Positions 26,104 through 33,756 of a stretch of DNA of 64,000 nt are shown in pieces. The notes beneath the pieces were generated by a model. It had not been told where the DNA came from and searched no databases. It saw nothing but the letters and a program-made list of their open reading frames with translations. Location of the stretch: positions 62,001 through 126,000 of the forward strand of contig NZ_QMFY01000015.1 of NCBI RefSeq assembly GCF_003286915.1, read 5' to 3'. Within the stretch, counting starts at the first letter, position 1, and each line of letters begins with the position of its first letter. The stretch is from Pseudochryseolinea flava. Lineage in GTDB: Bacteria; Bacteroidota; Bacteroidia; Cytophagales; Cyclobacteriaceae. A program made the translations under genes and the position numbers.

Positions 26104-26691
26104 ATGGAACGCAACAATCTTTTTCCGGTTTTCTTAAAGTTAGAGTCGCTTGAGACTTTAATTGTTGGTGGTGGACATGTTGGTTTGGAAAAACTGACAG
26201 CGCTTTTGAAGAACAGTCCATCAGCGAAAATTACATTGGTAGCACGCGCTATTGGTGAGCCGATAAAGGAACTTGCACGAAAACATACCCAAGTCAAATT
26301 GTTCGAGCGAAATTTTAAGTTGTGGGATCTTTGGGATAAAGATCTTGTGTTGCTTGCGACTGACAATCGTCAACTTCACGAGACGATTCGGAATTTTGCG
26401 CGTACGCGTCGTTTACTTATCAATGTAGCCGACACACCCGATCTCTGCGATTTCTATTTAGGTTCTGTGGTTACTAAGGGTAATTTAAAGATTGGTGTTT
26501 CGACCAATGGAAAATCACCGACGATATCGAAAAGAATTCGAGAGTATCTAGAGGATGCGCTTCCTGATAATACCAACGAGTTGTTGGATAACATGCAAAA
26601 AATTCGCGACCAAATTAAAGGCGACTTCAGCAAGAAGGTGCAAGTGCTCAACGATGTTACGGCAAGTTTCCTAGAGCGCGGCGGCGCTTAG
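26104..26691 (+). CDS. Precorrin-2 dehydrogenase/sirohydrochlorin ferrochelatase (CysG N-terminal type)
   Basis: A 195-residue Met8p-type enzyme that oxidises precorrin-2 with NAD+ and inserts Fe2+ to give siroheme. The N-terminal Rossmann fold has LFPVFLKLE then VGGGHVGLEKL (NAD-binding glycine motif). Later motifs are LVLLATDNRQLH, INVADTPDLCDFYLGSVV and KIGVSTNGKSPTISKRIREYLE, all characteristic. It follows cobA after 55 bp in the same direction. Together with the two upstream genes it forms a compact module giving both the apoenzyme and its cofactor. Confidence 0.93.
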   Translation: MERNNLFPVFLKLESLETLIVGGGHVGLEKLTALLKNSPSAKITLVARAIGEPIKELARKHTQVKLFERNFKLWDLWDKDLVLLATDNRQLHETIRNFARTRRLLINVADTPDLCDFYLGSVVTKGNLKIGVSTNGKSPTISKRIREYLEDALPDNTNELLDNMQKIRDQIKGDFSKKVQVLNDVTASFLERGGA

Positions 26692-26776
26692 GGATACCGT
26701 TGTATTGGTTCACAGTTCACGTTGATATTGTGGCTCATGTTAGTCGATGTGGCGTGCGTTGTGAACCTACATTTGT

Positions 26777-27043
26777 CTATCGTTTTGCACGTGCCGTTTT
26801 TTTCGAACGCTTTGCCATTCGTTTTGTAGGCTTGCGTCTGGCTGATTTTTTTGCGCGTGTTTTTGAAGGTGTTTTCTTGCTCGGCACCTTCGCTCCTTTC
26901 TGTCGTGCTTCCGACAGACCGATTGCAATGGCTTGTTTACGACTTGTGACTTTCGCACCGCTGCCGCTTCTCAGGGTGCCCTTTTTTCTGCGCTTCATCG
27001 CACTGCGTACAGTACTTTGAGCCTTCTTTCCATACTTTGCCAT
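26777..27043 (-). CDS. Small, very basic histone-like protein (DUF6496-like)
   Basis: An 88-residue protein. The N-terminal half (MAKYGKKAQSTVRSAMKR, then SGSGAKVTSRKQAIAIGLSEARQKG) matches a small family seen in many bacteria and annotated as DUF6496. The C-terminal half is Lys/Arg/Ser/Thr/Pro-rich like a histone H1 tail (KKTPSKTRAKKSARRKPTK). It probably binds DNA and may help compact the chromosome; that is inference from composition. An in-frame start at 27082 adds 13 residues; the ATG at 27043 fits the family start better. It is convergent with the siroheme gene and followed by a long gap-free antisense ORF, which I reject. Confidence 0.8.
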   Translation of the reverse strand: MAKYGKKAQSTVRSAMKRRKKGTLRSGSGAKVTSRKQAIAIGLSEARQKGAKVPSKKTPSKTRAKKSARRKPTKRMAKRSKKTARAKR

Positions 27044-27258
27044 AGTTGTAGTTTTGGAAAGAGGCCGAAAATGTGATGCCATATTAGTTCAGGCACCACG
27101 TCTAAGTATAAAACAACGGAGCGTTTATTTCCACAGCGTGATGATGTTATCGGAAGTTCACGCGTCGAAGAGAACGATGGTGCAATATCTGACAACAGTA
27201 TAAGGTCGTTGTTTAGCGTAAACTTTTATTAGAGGCTGCCTTGGTGTTACTGATCTTG

Positions 27259-28428
27259 TTAAGAGACGGTGGACATTAAAATTTGTGCGACGAGTTCTCC
27301 TAACGCGGGTCCATGCTTGAATCCGTGACCCGAGCCACCTCCGAGGAAGATAACGTTCGAGGCGTTGGGGTGGGCTTCTAGAATGAAATTTCCGTCGACG
27401 GAGTTTTCATATGGGCAGACACGATTCTCTAGGAGTGGAGCGTTTTTTAAAAGCGGAAAACGATGTGCGATAAAGTTTCTCGCTTTTGATAGTACCTCTT
27501 GGTTAATGATTCGCTCTCCATTACTAGGATCGAAAATTTCTCCTCTAATATCAACGCCGATTTTGAATCCACGATTCGCATTACCTGGGATGCCGTAGTA
27601 AAAGTCTTTGCCATCGACATCAATCCACACAGGTAAATCATCGAAAGCTTTCGCGGAGGTTTGTGGTGTGCCGAAGTAATATACTTCTTGTTTTGTGCAG
27701 GTGATAGTTTGTGCGAGAACCTCCGGAAACATTTTACCGAGCCAAGCGCCACAAGCAAAAATATAAGCGTCAGCGTACAGCGATTGCCCATCGGAGAGTT
27801 TAATGTTCTCAATTTTGCCATTGGTAATACGTCCAGGCTGTGCCGCGGCATTAATCAATGTGCCGCCTTCTTTCACAAATGCTTCTACCACGGCTTGTGT
27901 TGCTTCACGAGCTTTTAAATAACCGCCGAAAGGATCGAAGAAGGCATGGTGAAGGTCGTTGCTGTTAATGACCGGAAACCGTTTCTTCAGCTCCGCGGTT
28001 GAGAGATACTCAAGCGGCATATTGTGTTGAGAAGCAAATGGCAGTGATTGATCAACGATAGGTGTTTTTTCGTCGTAGCAGAGCCAGAGCACGCCCGTGT
28101 TGAAAAAAAGCTTTCGCTTAAAGATAGCTTCATTTTCCTTCCACAGTGAAAACGCCCTTACATTCAAGTCGAAATAGAATTGGTTGTTGCCGTACGTTGA
28201 GCGAATGACGCGTGTTTCATCGCCTGAGCTTGATCGTGCATTTCCTGGTCCCCAAGCATCTACGAGCGTAACTTTACATCCGAGACGTAGAAGGTATAGG
28301 GCAGTCCAACCACCAAACGCGCCCGCACCAATTACAACGATAGGGCTACTGGCGTTTATCTTTGCAATATCCTTATTGTGAAAAGGATTCTGAGCAGGTG
28401 CAAAGGTGTTGATGTTTGGACTGGCCAT
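27259..28428 (-). CDS. FAD-dependent amine oxidase (sarcosine oxidase/N-methyltryptophan oxidase family)
   Basis: A 389-residue DAO-fold flavoprotein. The dinucleotide motif is VIGAGAFGGWTA (about 32-43), followed by the family signature SSGDETRVIR, which matches monomeric sarcosine oxidase and SolA relatives. Near the C terminus RVCPYENSVDGNF matches the segment in which a Cys holds FAD covalently in this family (CPY Cys), and GGGSGHGFKHGPALGELVA is the conserved FAD-contact loop. Substrate is probably an N-methyl or secondary amino acid; it cannot be named. Its ATG abuts the pyrE stop (28426-28431), so it is in the pyrE operon, a pairing with no obvious pathway logic. Confidence 0.9.
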   Translation of the reverse strand: MASPNINTFAPAQNPFHNKDIAKINASSPIVVIGAGAFGGWTALYLLRLGCKVTLVDAWGPGNARSSSGDETRVIRSTYGNNQFYFDLNVRAFSLWKENEAIFKRKLFFNTGVLWLCYDEKTPIVDQSLPFASQHNMPLEYLSTAELKKRFPVINSNDLHHAFFDPFGGYLKAREATQAVVEAFVKEGGTLINAAAQPGRITNGKIENIKLSDGQSLYADAYIFACGAWLGKMFPEVLAQTITCTKQEVYYFGTPQTSAKAFDDLPVWIDVDGKDFYYGIPGNANRGFKIGVDIRGEIFDPSNGERIINQEVLSKARNFIAHRFPLLKNAPLLENRVCPYENSVDGNFILEAHPNASNVIFLGGGSGHGFKHGPALGELVAQILMSTVS

Positions 28429-29079
28429 TTATTTTTTCCAGTTCGAAGGATCAACGCGCCACGCTTTTAGCGAAGTTAGCTGATCGTCGTTAATGTAATT
28501 TTTACTTTGTGCGTAATTCAACAAAGAGCTGTAGTCAGAGAGACTGATGAGTGACGTGTTTGCTTCGTAGAAGTTCCGTTTGGCGATATCGAATCCGTAA
28601 TTGAAGATTGACACCATTCCAAGTACTTCGAATCCGGCGTCGCGAAGGGCTTGCACGGCTTTTAGAGAGCTGCCTCCGGTAGAGACTAGATCTTCGACAA
28701 CGACTACTTTTTGATTTTTTACAATGCGGCCCTCAATCAAATTCTCCATGCCATGGTCTTTCGGTTTAGGTCGCACGTAAAGAAAAGGCAGTTCCATGTC
28801 TTGTGCCACCAGTGCACCTTGCGCAATACCTGCCGTAGCCACGCCGGCGATTGCTTCAACGGTGAAGAAGTTTTCGCGAATGGCTTGAATTAAGCCCGCT
28901 TTAATGGCCGTACGAATAGCCGGGAATGATAATGAAAGTCTGTTATCACAATAAATCGGCGATTTCCAGCCGGAAGCCCATGTGAAAGGTTTTTCTGTGT
29001 TGAGTTTAATGGCTTCTATTTGCAACAGCATATCAGCGATTTTGCCGGCTGTTTCATCTTGAACTTTAATGATAGGCAT
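28429..29079 (-). CDS. pyrE: Orotate phosphoribosyltransferase
   Basis: A 216-residue phosphoribosyltransferase converting orotate and PRPP to OMP in pyrimidine synthesis. It shows the N-terminal substrate region FTWASGWKSPIYCDNR, the central LVAQDMELPFLYVRPKPKDHG (catalytic Lys/His loop, split here across positions about 90-115), and the PRPP loop VVVEDLVSTGGSS. A second Met at residue 17 (MLLQIEAI) is the start in many homologues, so the first 16 residues may be extra. It is the first gene of a pair with the FAD oxidase and is divergent from a NUDIX gene (165 bp apart). Confidence 0.95.
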   Translation of the reverse strand: MPIIKVQDETAGKIADMLLQIEAIKLNTEKPFTWASGWKSPIYCDNRLSLSFPAIRTAIKAGLIQAIRENFFTVEAIAGVATAGIAQGALVAQDMELPFLYVRPKPKDHGMENLIEGRIVKNQKVVVVEDLVSTGGSSLKAVQALRDAGFEVLGMVSIFNYGFDIAKRNFYEANTSLISLSDYSSLLNYAQSKNYINDDQLTSLKAWRVDPSNWKK

Positions 29080-29244
29080 ATGCCGAAAGTTAGGACTAAA
29101 AGTTGACCAGAGAAAAGCGATCGATGTGATTCCTGTAGATTGAAAATATTATTGAAAATAGAAGCCTAAAATCTTACCTTGCCCTTGACTGCAAGGGATA
29201 ATTTTATTCTTTTGCGAACCTCGTATCGTGTAAATGCCATTCGA

Positions 29245-29931
29245 ATGATCATTTTTATCAACGACATTCCTGTCAGGATTTGGAAGGCCGGAAATGAACC
29301 TGAAAGTGGGCGGATCAATCATGTAGTGGATGCTGCAACGGAGCCAGTAACACAATCGAAGATGATTCACCATGTGTGGGTGAAAAATGCCGAGGCAAAA
29401 GACCTTGATGCACTTTTAGCGCTTTTGGATTCGAAGGTTCCCACGAACTTACTTTCGCTGGATATTACCGCTAAAGATTACGACACGGCTAAAGATTATC
29501 TCTTAAGCAAATTTAAAGTTGTAAAGGCTGCAGGCGGACTTGTTCGCAAGAAGGAAAAGTTTCTCATGATTTATCGCATGAAGAAATGGGATCTTCCAAA
29601 GGGGAAGAAAGAAAAAGGGGAGAACTACAAAGAGGCTGCGGTGCGTGAAGTAGGTGAAGAGTGTAATATTACTGTGAAGCGCGGTGGAAGAATTTGCACC
29701 ACTTGGCATACCTATACAATGAATAAAAACGCCATGATCAAGAAGACCAAATGGTATATCATGGATGTTATTGACGATACGCGCTTGAAGCCCGCATTGG
29801 AAGAAGATATTGAAGAAGCTCGTTGGATGAGTCAGAAGGAAGTGTACCATGCACTGGAGCATTCTTACAAATCTATCCGCTATGTGGTGGAGCAGTATTA
29901 TTCTTTGCGCGAACTGAAGTCCACGAAATAG
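29245..29931 (+). CDS. NUDIX hydrolase with Bacteroidota-specific N-terminal domain
   Basis: A 228-residue protein. I chose the ATG at 29245 (MIIFINDIPVRI) because the open frame above it begins with TTG and is not protein-like. The N-terminal half (about 1-105) is a conserved-looking alpha/beta domain. The C-terminal half is a NUDIX fold with the box G-x5-E-x7-REVGEE (GKKEKGENYKEAAVREVGEE, about 137-156), with Asn in the usual Gly place after EEC. The substrate is unknown. It is divergent from pyrE. Homologues with this two-part layout are common in Bacteroidota. Confidence 0.88.
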   Translation: MIIFINDIPVRIWKAGNEPESGRINHVVDAATEPVTQSKMIHHVWVKNAEAKDLDALLALLDSKVPTNLLSLDITAKDYDTAKDYLLSKFKVVKAAGGLVRKKEKFLMIYRMKKWDLPKGKKEKGENYKEAAVREVGEECNITVKRGGRICTTWHTYTMNKNAMIKKTKWYIMDVIDDTRLKPALEEDIEEARWMSQKEVYHALEHSYKSIRYVVEQYYSLRELKSTK

Positions 29932-29946
29932 TGTTTTGAATAGCCT

Positions 29947-29974
29947 CAAGTTGCAGGTTACAAGTTACAAGCAT
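29947..29974. repeat. Imperfect 7-bp tandem repeat
   Basis: Four heptads in a row: CAAGTTG, CAGGTTA, CAAGTTA, CAAGCAT (29947-29974), just after the NUDIX stop at 29931. Similar 7-bp arrays occur at 47998-48032 and 55237-55264. Confidence 0.6.
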
Positions 29975-30012
29975 GCGCAAAAGATCATAAGGCTTTGCAG
30001 CTTGAAGCCTCT

Positions 30013-30468
30013 CTACAAAGTATATGGGAGAAACTTTGACACGTCGCCGCCATAGCGATGTACTTCGCGAACGATCGATGAACTGATCCATGCCAGAGTC
30101 GGCGTTGTGATAAGGAATACGGATTCAAGTTCGGCGTTCAACTCCCGGTTTACCTGGCTGATGCTGTTCTCGTATTCGAAGTCGGTGGTGTTACGCAATC
30201 CACGGAGTAAAAATTTAGCACCATGTTTCTTGGCCAGGCCCGCGGTGAGCTCTGAATAGGTGATCACCTTAACAGGGCGATTATTGAATGTTTGCTCGAT
30301 GTAACCGAGCATCTTATCTATGGGAAAATAGCGAGCATTTTTTTGACTATTGAATCCAACTGCGATAATAATCTCGTCGAACACTTCAAGTCCTCTGAGC
30401 ACAATGTCTTCATGTCCTTTCGTAAATGGATCAAAAGAACCCGGGAAAAGTGCAATGCGTTTGCTCAT
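30013..30468 (-). CDS. coaD: Pantetheine-phosphate adenylyltransferase
   Basis: A 151-residue nucleotidyltransferase that makes dephospho-CoA from 4'-phosphopantetheine and ATP. Family motifs are complete: FPGSFDPFTKGHEDI (T/HxGH motif), GLRNTTDFEYEN, and the C-terminal ISSSIVREV motif. Length is normal. It follows the DUF3822 gene by 11 bp on the same strand, an order often seen in Bacteroidota, and is convergent with the NUDIX gene. Confidence 0.97.
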   Translation of the reverse strand: MSKRIALFPGSFDPFTKGHEDIVLRGLEVFDEIIIAVGFNSQKNARYFPIDKMLGYIEQTFNNRPVKVITYSELTAGLAKKHGAKFLLRGLRNTTDFEYENSISQVNRELNAELESVFLITTPTLAWISSSIVREVHRYGGDVSKFLPYTL

Positions 30469-30479
30469 AAATGTGGCCG

Positions 30480-31370
30480 TTAGGCTTGAATGAGATGTAT
30501 CGAGTACAGATCGAAGAAGTGATGTTCTTGGATCTCATCGAAAATGTAATTGAATTGAAGATGGTCCGGACGATTTCCAAAAACGACGTTGCTAACGTAT
30601 TTGTAAAATTCGTGGTAGTGCGGCGAGTTCTTACCGATATATCCCCATAAAACAACCTTGCTAGACTGTTGATCCATGTTCAGTGACTTCATCACGAGCA
30701 TGATATATTTTACGTAGTCAGAAAATTGTTTGATCGCGAATTGATTATAGTACAAAAGCTTACCGTCGCGACATGCCAACAGGTGGAGTTTGAATCGATC
30801 GACGTAAATGTATAACGGTTCGTCTTTTCGATTGCCAGCAAATTGCATCATGCCTTCGATTAGAGCCGCGGCTTGGTGTGTATAGATCGGCGGGTTGTTA
30901 GGATAAACGCTGTCGAGCCAAAGTTTAAGGTCCTTGTTAATGGCGAAAATCGTAACCGCATGCGCGCGTTTATTGACGGTTGATAAGAATACTTCTTTGT
31001 CGGGATCAACTTGGGCGTTGAAGCGGAGGTATTCTTCCATTGCTTCTTCGGCAAACAAAGCCTGTGGAACTTGAACGAACTTCAGGTTTTTGATCGAGAC
31101 TTTTATTTGTTTCCAGAAGCCTGCTTTCAGCAATGCGTGAGAGTCGAACAGTTGATCTAACATGTTCATCAACTCTTCGTGCGAGGTGAGGTTGGGCAGA
31201 ACGAAATCTTCGAGAAGCAGTATTTTATTATCGCTCGGGTCGACAACCAGAAGTTGGAAGTCGCGGGTGCCCAGTTGAATCAAGAGATGGTAGTGATGCA
31301 GGAACTCTTCATCAAAACGTTCGTCCTTGATTTTCTTGATGAGCTTGTAGTTGAGCGAGGTTGTTTGCAA
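30480..31370 (-). CDS. DUF3822 family protein, TTG start
   Basis: A 296-residue Bacteroidota-specific protein (DUF3822). Family members are thought to have an actin/ASKHA-like fold; the repeated pattern of strands (LLIQLGTRDFQLLVVD, AHAVTIFAIN, EPLYIYVDRFKLHLLAC) is compatible. Function unknown. The only possible in-frame start near the family N terminus is TTG at 31370, since a stop lies four codons upstream and the next ATG is far inside. It is followed 11 bp later by coaD, its usual partner, which suggests a link to CoA synthesis or its regulation (inference). Confidence 0.85.
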   Translation of the reverse strand: MQTTSLNYKLIKKIKDERFDEEFLHHYHLLIQLGTRDFQLLVVDPSDNKILLLEDFVLPNLTSHEELMNMLDQLFDSHALLKAGFWKQIKVSIKNLKFVQVPQALFAEEAMEEYLRFNAQVDPDKEVFLSTVNKRAHAVTIFAINKDLKLWLDSVYPNNPPIYTHQAAALIEGMMQFAGNRKDEPLYIYVDRFKLHLLACRDGKLLYYNQFAIKQFSDYVKYIMLVMKSLNMDQQSSKVVLWGYIGKNSPHYHEFYKYVSNVVFGNRPDHLQFNYIFDEIQEHHFFDLYSIHLIQA

Positions 31371-31456
31371 GACTTTTGATTAACGGTCCAATTGCAATAA
31401 TAAAAAATAAAAGCCGAAAGCAGAAAGCGAAGCGGGTAAAGCACTTTCTGGTGTTT

Positions 31457-31557
31457 GCGTGAGCGATAGGAGCGGCACCCCGCAGTGGCGGAGGGTGTGC
31501 TGTGGCACGAGGAGTATAGCGGATAGCGCGACCCCGAGTTTTCGAGGGGGCACGCCC
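31457..31557 (+). ncRNA. Structured intergenic element, possibly flavo-1-like
   Basis: About 100 bases, GC-rich against its surroundings, with nested complementarity. An outer GCGTG (31457-31461) pairs with CACGC (31551-31555). A first hairpin has arms GCACCCCGC / GCGGAGGGTGTGC, a second has CCCC / GGGG around GTTTT. Between them is AGTATAGCGGATAGCGCG. The start GCGTGAGCGATAGGAGCGG and this GCGGATAGC block resemble an element I know from Flavobacterium intergenic regions, which may be the flavo-1 RNA motif. The identity with flavo-1 is from memory and unverified. Strand is assigned from that resemblance. Confidence 0.45.
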
Positions 31558-31576
31558 AATGGAAACGTAGCGAAAT

Positions 31577-32044
31577 TTATATCTTGTAGAACCCTTGGAG
31601 CTGGGAAAGGTCGGTAATGTTGCTGACGAGGCTGAAAATGCCGTGGCGTTCATCCTTTACAATGCGGAAGATTTCGTCGTTAGAAAGGAGGGCAACGGCC
31701 TGAATGATGTTGTATTCTGGATCGTGGCCTACGCCGATGGACCCTGATTTTACCGATACGTTGTAGAACAATTCGACGGCGTGTAGGGGCGGCTGAATGA
31801 ATTCGACGCCAAAAGCAAATGAGCCGACATTGATGGTGAGGCCAGTTTCTTCAAGAAATTCTTTTTTTAGGGTTTCTTCGATGGAAAAACCAAAATCGAC
31901 ACCGCCGCCGGGTGGCGCCCAAAAGTTGCCATTTTTTATGCCGGAATGATTGACCATCAGCATTTTACCCTCGTTGATCAAGAGCCCACAAGCACGGATT
32001 CGCACCTTGTTTCCGTATATTTTGTCGATTTCAGGGTCGGTCAT
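31577..32044 (-). CDS. NUDIX hydrolase
   Basis: A 155-residue single-domain NUDIX protein. The box is GGGVDFGFSIEETLKKEF then LEETGL, fitting G-x5-E-x7-REUXEEXGU with one change (Lys-Glu-Phe in place of the usual Arg-Glu-U). The N terminus has RIRACGLLINEGKMLMVNH, a typical first strand. It probably hydrolyses a nucleoside diphosphate derivative, which cannot be specified. It stands alone on this strand, followed downstream by the structured element at 31457-31557. Confidence 0.9.
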   Translation of the reverse strand: MTDPEIDKIYGNKVRIRACGLLINEGKMLMVNHSGIKNGNFWAPPGGGVDFGFSIEETLKKEFLEETGLTINVGSFAFGVEFIQPPLHAVELFYNVSVKSGSIGVGHDPEYNIIQAVALLSNDEIFRIVKDERHGIFSLVSNITDLSQLQGFYKI

Positions 32045-32137
32045 TGATCAGGTGCTTGGTTATGGCTTGATTTCTCGCGAATTCTGGTAGTTGTCAGAAT
32101 TTTCGTTTTTCTGGCAATATACTTGCAGCGAGGTGCT

Positions 32138-32145
32138 TAAATTTG
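32138..32145 (+). promoter_or_regulatory. Candidate -7 promoter element of the DUF1573 gene
   Basis: TAAATTTG is an exact match to the Bacteroidota -7 element TAnnTTTG and lies 16 bases before the ATG at 32162. No clear TTTG -33 box is seen at the right distance, so the call is tentative. Confidence 0.4.
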
Positions 32146-32161
32146 TAAAAAATTTTCTGTT

Positions 32162-32569
32162 ATGAAGAAATATCTGTTTTTATTGTTTGTGATTGGACTA
32201 TGCGCGCCGGCTTTTGCTCAACAGGCAAATCAGAAGGGTCCAGTGATCACATTTGAAAAGAAGACCTTCGATTTCGGTGACATCAAGCAAGGTGATAAAG
32301 TTGAACACACCTTTACGTTTACGAATACTGGTACAGAGCCTTTGATCATTACAAATGTTGAGGTGACTTGTGGTTGTACGACACCAAAAGGTTTTACGCG
32401 TGATCCGATAGCACCAGGCGGTAAAAGTGAAATCACCGTGGCCTTTAATAGTGCGGGCAAACTTGGACGTCAGAACAAAGTAGTAACGGTTGTGTCGAAT
32501 GCCGTGAATGCTGGCGGAAATAAAATTTCATTCACAGCAAACGTGTTGGCTGGCGAAAGCGTGCAGTAG
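32162..32569 (+). CDS. DUF1573 secreted protein
   Basis: A 135-residue exported protein. A Sec signal peptide (about 1-19, ending AFAQ) is followed by one DUF1573 domain: TFDFGDIKQGDKVEHTFTFTN (positions about 35-55), GTEPLIITNVEVTCGCTTP, APGGKSEITVAFN. The family forms a small Ig-like domain with a conserved CGC pair, and occurs in many Bacteroidota envelopes; the function is not established. The gene is single and is followed by a terminator. Confidence 0.93.
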   Translation: MKKYLFLLFVIGLCAPAFAQQANQKGPVITFEKKTFDFGDIKQGDKVEHTFTFTNTGTEPLIITNVEVTCGCTTPKGFTRDPIAPGGKSEITVAFNSAGKLGRQNKVVTVVSNAVNAGGNKISFTANVLAGESVQ

Positions 32570-32591
32570 CACTGTTTCGAAAGAGATTATT

Positions 32592-32627
32592 AGGTCGTTA
32601 ATCAAGGATTTGGTTAACGACCTTTTT
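32592..32627 (+). terminator. Intrinsic terminator after the DUF1573 gene
   Basis: Perfect 10-bp stem AGGTCGTTAA (32592-32601) and TTAACGACCT (32614-32623), 12-base loop, followed by TTTT (32624-32627). Confidence 0.88.
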
Positions 32628-32642
32628 ATTTGGTAAGTGCGT

Positions 32643-33029
32643 CTATCGTTTGTTGGTGTTAAACAAGGATAGGAGCATAAGGAGCCACGCTACAATCAGC
32701 AGTAACCCTCCGATTGGTGTGATGAGTCCGAAGCCGCCGCCTATTTTTACAAAAGACATGGTGTAAAGACTGCCACTAAAACACACCACGCCGAGTACAA
32801 AGAATAGTGCTGCATAGCCAAGGCGATTGGCGTTAAAATTATTCATGAGGATACCTGTAGTGAGAAGCGCAAACACGTGAAAGAAGTGGTAGCGATTGGC
32901 GAGTTCGAACATTTCGGTGGTTTGATTTGCGGCGAGCTGTGCCTTAAATCCGTGGGCGCCAGAAGCCCCCAAGACAACAGCGGTTAACCCAAGTATTGCA
33001 GCGGCGGCGAGCGTGATTCGTTGATTCAT
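32643..33029 (-). CDS. DUF423 inner-membrane protein
   Basis: A 128-residue four-TM protein of the DUF423 family (YwdK-like). The conserved start ITLAAAAILGLTAVVLGASGAHGFK and the motifs ANRYHFFHVFALL and CFSGSLYTM are present. The function is unknown. It is convergent with the DUF1573 gene (terminator between) and lies 14 bp downstream of the YggS-family gene in the same direction, so the two are probably co-transcribed. Confidence 0.93.
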   Translation of the reverse strand: MNQRITLAAAAILGLTAVVLGASGAHGFKAQLAANQTTEMFELANRYHFFHVFALLTTGILMNNFNANRLGYAALFFVLGVVCFSGSLYTMSFVKIGGGFGLITPIGGLLLIVAWLLMLLSLFNTNKR

Positions 33030-33043
33030 TCTATGCGTACTTT

Positions 33044-33715
33044 TTAATGATAATTACGTTCTCCAAATAAAGCGGTACCAATTCTAATCATCGTACTTCC
33101 TTCTTCGATAGCAATTTTATAGTCGCCACTCATGCCCATGGAAAGTTCCTTCAAATCAACATTGGCTGGAAGCGATAGCGTTTTGAGGTCGTCGAAAATT
33201 TTTCTTAATGATTTGAATTCTCTTCGAACTTGATCGTGGTTGTCGGTGAATGTGGCCATGCCCATGAGTCCGTGAATTTTAATGTGCTTATATTTTTCAA
33301 ACGTTGGCTCAAGTAGGAGTGATCTGATTTCATCTGCTGAGAAACCAAACTTTGTTTCTTCTGTGGCGATGTGTACTTGTAAAAGGCAGGCGATAACGCG
33401 TTGTGCTTTGTTTGCTTGTTTGTTGATTTCGTCAAGAAGTTTTACGCTGTCGACGGCGTGAATCCAATGCACAAAGGGTGCGATGTATTTCACTTTATTG
33501 GATTGCAGATGGCCGATCATGTGCCATTGGATGTCTTTTGGAAGGGCTTCAAACTTAGGGACAAGTTCTTGCACCTTGTTTTCGCCAAAAACGCGCTGTC
33601 CGGCATCGTACGCTTCTTGAATAGCGCTGATGGGTTGGGTCTTGCTTACCGCGATAAGGTTACAACGTTCGGGTAAGTTTTGGCGGAAATTATTGATGTT
33701 ATTCTTAATATTCAT
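33044..33715 (-). CDS. YggS-family PLP-binding protein
   Basis: A 223-residue member of the YggS/PROSC (PLPBP) family, which handles pyridoxal 5'-phosphate homeostasis. The Lys that binds PLP is in LIAVSKTQP (about Lys27). Further motifs are FGENKVQELVPKF, WHMIGHLQSNKVK, and the C-terminal LSMGMSGDYKIAIEEGSTMIRIGTALFG (positions about 190-217), which contacts the phosphate. Length matches the family. The gene precedes DUF423 on the minus strand and is divergent from the GH3 gene with only 41 bp between. Confidence 0.95.
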   Translation of the reverse strand: MNIKNNINNFRQNLPERCNLIAVSKTQPISAIQEAYDAGQRVFGENKVQELVPKFEALPKDIQWHMIGHLQSNKVKYIAPFVHWIHAVDSVKLLDEINKQANKAQRVIACLLQVHIATEETKFGFSADEIRSLLLEPTFEKYKHIKIHGLMGMATFTDNHDQVRREFKSLRKIFDDLKTLSLPANVDLKELSMGMSGDYKIAIEEGSTMIRIGTALFGERNYH

Positions 33716-33756
33716 TCCTATTTTAGCCCCTTAAAATCCACCAAAGCTAATTGAAT

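Noticed and set aside
26707-26767. GGTTCACA/TGTGAACC inverted pair between the siroheme and histone-like genes, considered as a terminator
   Set aside because: Arms are 45 bases apart and there is no T-run, so a terminator is not supported.
26700-27020. 106-codon plus-strand ORF antisense to the histone-like gene
   Set aside because: Its Phe/Arg-rich product is the mirror of the Lys/Arg codons of the minus-strand gene. The minus-strand product matches a known small family.
31457-31557. Considered as a tRNA or tmRNA gene
   Set aside because: There is no acceptor stem with TTC/GGTTCRA arm or anticodon arm of the right geometry; stems do not fit a cloverleaf.
31312-31653. 113-codon minus-strand ORF across the structured intergenic element
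   Set aside because: It overlaps both the NUDIX and DUF3822 genes in another frame and its middle is the GC-rich RNA-like element.
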